A stretch of 15,174 nt of DNA, from positions 1 to 15,174 of the forward strand of contig JAISQC010000143.1 in the NCBI GenBank assembly GCA_031274465.1, given 5' to 3'. A model generated the notes under the pieces. The model was not told the origin of the DNA. It saw only the letters and a program-made list of their open reading frames with translations, and searched no databases. The position numbers and the translations under genes are program-made. Below are positions 13,245 through 15,174 of this stretch, piece after piece. The DNA comes from Synergistaceae bacterium. GTDB lineage: Bacteria; Synergistota; Synergistia; Synergistales; Synergistaceae. The stretch's first letter is position 1. Each line of letters begins with the position of its first letter.

Positions 13245-13988
13245 TTACATGTACCCGTTATCGTAGCGTTTCGGAACAAGAGCGTTCTGAACGTGCCGGA
13301 TCATCGTCGTGAAGTCGAATACCGGGAGACCGGTGGACATGCGGACAGCATGGGCATAGGGCGGCAGGTCGCTGCATTCCAGCACTATGGCGGCGACTTC
13401 AGGATTCTCGCGCGTCATTCTGCCCACAACCGACAGAATCTCCTCCTCCACTTTAGATGAGTCGAGCGTGCCCTTCTCCTCGAGGACCGATGTCCGAAAC
13501 TCGTGCTGGTCCTCCATGCCGTAGAGAACCAGCGGGGTATCAGGAGATATCCCCACGTTTTTGAAATGCTCGTCGGTCAGCGCGCCAGCGTTGGCGGATA
13601 CGACTCCGATCTTCTGTCCCGGCTTCAGCGTCTGCCGTATGAAGGGAACCTGAAGCAGGCTGGAGAGAAATACCGGCACGCCCACCGCGGCCGCCACCTG
13701 CGGCTGAAAGAGCGCCATAAAGCCACAGGCGCCCGTTATGGCGCCTACTCCTTCCTCCTCCAGTTCCCTGGCGCCTTGAATGAAAGGCGCCAGCAGGGCA
13801 GGATCGCGCTCATTGAGCAGACGGTCAATTGAAGAACCCTTTACCTCCTTGTAACGCACCGGAAAGTCATACGTCGTGGCGTTGCCGACATTGCCCGGGA
13901 TACAGGGGTAAGCCGCGTCGAGTATGAGTATGCCTATCGGTTCGCCGTCCCATGAGCGGGATTTGCTCTTTATCCTGTAGACAGTCAT
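13245..13988 (-). CDS. Aspartate/glutamate (hydantoin) racemase superfamily protein
   Basis: 247 residues. Two catalytic cysteines of the cofactor-independent racemase fold are placed as expected: Cys88 in AITGACGFMALF and Cys205 in IVLECSDLPPYA. The N-terminus carries IGILILDAAYPCIPGNVGNA and TTYDFPVRYKEVKGSS, a pattern typical of uncharacterised Asp/Glu racemase-like proteins of amino-acid fermenters. Such enzymes invert amino-acid or hydantoin stereocentres; maleate isomerases and decarboxylases share the fold, so racemase activity is likely but not certain. The start lies 9 nt after the oxidoreductase stop codon, with only a weak TAGGG ribosome site that overlaps that stop, suggesting translational coupling. 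The next gene downstream is the symporter, now separated by the MITE-like insertion. Confidence 0.88.
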   Translation of the reverse strand: MTVYRIKSKSRSWDGEPIGILILDAAYPCIPGNVGNATTYDFPVRYKEVKGSSIDRLLNERDPALLAPFIQGARELEEEGVGAITGACGFMALFQPQVAAAVGVPVFLSSLLQVPFIRQTLKPGQKIGVVSANAGALTDEHFKNVGISPDTPLVLYGMEDQHEFRTSVLEEKGTLDSSKVEEEILSVVGRMTRENPEVAAIVLECSDLPPYAHAVRMSTGLPVFDFTTMIRHVQNALVPKRYDNGYM

Positions 13989-13997
13989 CGTTTTACC

Positions 13998-15164
13998 CTA
14001 TATAAACGCCGGTTCCATAAAGAGGTCTCCCTCTTCGAAGCGGCTGAGCCGGAAGTTGTGGATATCGACGAAAGTTTTTTCGTTGAAGAACATCTCCTTA
14101 GCCAGCCTTCCGCCGCTCGGCCCGAACTGAAGCCCATGCCCGCTCCATCCGCAATTCACCCAGAGCCCATCGACCGGAGTCCAGTCGATGACAGCCTGAT
14201 GGTCGGGAGTGACGTCGTAGGGGCCCGACCACTGATGGACGACCCTGACGCCCTTTAGCGCCGGGATGCGCTGCAAGACGCTTTTTGTAACTCCCTCCAG
14301 GAATTTCGCGCTGTTGCCGGACTCCATCGTCTTAGGTTCGTCGGGGTCGTCCCTGCCGAAGAAAAAGCTGCCGTTTGGAACCTGCTTGAAATACGCGCCA
14401 TCGTCCAAACAGAGCGTCATCGGGCAATTGAACGGTTCTATCTGCTCGGTGACCAGCAGGTTGTGCCTCTCGGCAGTGACCGGCAGTTCCACTCCCACCG
14501 TCGCGGCAAGCGGCGTTGACCACGGCCCCGCTGTGAGCAGCACCCTGGGAGCGCTCCACTCTTCTCCGGCGGCATGGACTCCCCGTATCTTCCCGCCGGA
14601 GGCCAGCAGTTTTTCGACAGGCGTGTATGTAAGAACCCTCGCGCCGAGTTTTTCCGCCGCCCTGCCGTACGCCATAGTCAGCGTGTGGGGATTTATGTGA
14701 CCGTCTTTGGCGCAAAAGGCGGCGCCGATCATGCGATCCACGTTGAGAAAAGGCCAGCGCCGTTTCATCTCCAGCGGTGTCAGATTTTCAGACGGTATAT
14801 CAAGGCTCTGTTGCAATGCCACGTTCTTTCTGAGCTGGGTCATGCTTTCCTCAGTGTAGGCGACCCATAAGTAACCCCATTGGGTGAACTCCAAATCCAG
14901 TTCGTCGCCGAGATCCTCCTGAAGGGTAGGAAAGCACTCCAGGTTGTACTTGGCGAGCCGGCAGTTTACCTCCGTGCCGAAGTGTTGGCGCAAACCGGCG
15001 GCGCTGCGGCCCGAGCCGCCGGACGAAAGGTACTCCTTCTCGAAGAGCGCTACATCGACGCCGGCCTTTGCGAGGTGATAGGCTGCGGACGCGCCGTGCA
15101 CTCCGCCGCCTACTATGATGGCGCCCGCTGTTTTCTTTCCGTTGCATCCCTTATTTCCGCTCAT
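13998..15164 (-). CDS. FAD-dependent oxidoreductase, DAO / sarcosine oxidase beta-like
   Basis: 388 residues, the length of single-chain or beta-subunit members of the DAO family (sarcosine oxidase, D-amino-acid and D-hydroxyproline dehydrogenases). The Rossmann dinucleotide motif IIVGGGVHGASAAYHLAKAG (about 16-35) is followed by Glu42, which binds the FAD ribose, then by GGSGRSAAGLRQHFGTEVN. Later come DGHINPHTL, WSGPYDVTPDHQAVID and the C-terminal FAD contact GWSGHGLQFGPSGGRLAKEM. It should oxidise an amine or imino acid to the imine. The ATG at 15164 is only 10 bp from the window edge and the frame stays open upstream, so the start is not secure and a ribosome site cannot be checked. It heads a same-strand run with the Asp/Glu racemase (9-nt gap) and symporter; a partner subunit gene could lie beyond the edge. 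Confidence 0.9.
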   Translation of the reverse strand: MSGNKGCNGKKTAGAIIVGGGVHGASAAYHLAKAGVDVALFEKEYLSSGGSGRSAAGLRQHFGTEVNCRLAKYNLECFPTLQEDLGDELDLEFTQWGYLWVAYTEESMTQLRKNVALQQSLDIPSENLTPLEMKRRWPFLNVDRMIGAAFCAKDGHINPHTLTMAYGRAAEKLGARVLTYTPVEKLLASGGKIRGVHAAGEEWSAPRVLLTAGPWSTPLAATVGVELPVTAERHNLLVTEQIEPFNCPMTLCLDDGAYFKQVPNGSFFFGRDDPDEPKTMESGNSAKFLEGVTKSVLQRIPALKGVRVVHQWSGPYDVTPDHQAVIDWTPVDGLWVNCGWSGHGLQFGPSGGRLAKEMFFNEKTFVDIHNFRLSRFEEGDLFMEPAFI

Positions 15165-15174
15165 ATGGACGCAC

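Noticed and set aside
1..15174. tRNA, rRNA, CRISPR array or known riboswitch
   Set aside because: No cloverleaf with a T-loop motif, no regularly spaced repeats and no recognised riboswitch core found when reading both strands by eye.

Overview
The window looks like a bacterial chromosome segment with fairly high G+C, dense genes, strong Shine-Dalgarno sites and mixed use of ATA and AGG codons. The gene families (a DUF1659-like small protein, an Rpn-type nuclease, a ribose/arabinose-class ABC importer, an NSS amino-acid transporter with a tiny partner subunit, proline racemase, Asp/Glu racemase and a FAD amine/imino-acid oxidoreductase) fit an amino-acid-fermenting anaerobe. Synergistota is my best guess, with Clostridia-like bacteria as the alternative. 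This is inference from gene content, not from a marker gene.

Left part (1-7912): a 5' fragment of an Rpn/PD-(D/E)XK nuclease gene runs off the left edge on the minus strand. A short plus-strand DUF1659-like gene follows. Next comes a two-gene minus-strand operon: a YtcJ-type amidohydrolase (3866-2322) and a glycerol-kinase-family kinase (2302-809). It is divergent from a plus-strand ABC importer: RbsA-like ATPase (4187-5713), RbsC-like permease (5710-6732) and AraF-like lipoprotein binding protein (6878-7855). The shared intergenic region has divergent -10 boxes around a perfect 11-bp inverted repeat, as expected if one regulator controls both sides. I read this as one uptake-and-catabolism locus: import, amide hydrolysis, phosphorylation. 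The kinase lacks two of the residues that hold glycerol in E. coli GlpK, and the binding protein keeps only part of the arabinose pocket. The true substrate is therefore probably neither glycerol nor L-arabinose, and this is the best candidate here for an undescribed system.

Middle (8041-10208): two minus-strand genes, an unrecognised 329-residue soluble protein and a metallophosphoesterase-fold protein with two metal-ligand histidines replaced. Upstream of the latter is a 65-codon reading frame in the same frame, separated from it by one TAG, and a dyad-rich AT-rich stretch.

Right part (10209-15174): an amino/imino-acid module. A proline racemase/hydroxyproline epimerase (plus) converges on a minus-strand run of FAD oxidoreductase, Asp/Glu racemase, NSS sodium symporter and a 38-residue MetS-like subunit. 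A bidirectional terminator separates the two directions. A 183-bp IS5-group MITE-like element, with 17-bp perfect terminal repeats and a TTAG target duplication, sits just upstream of the symporter's ribosome binding site. Together these genes could import an amino acid, convert its stereochemistry and oxidise it.
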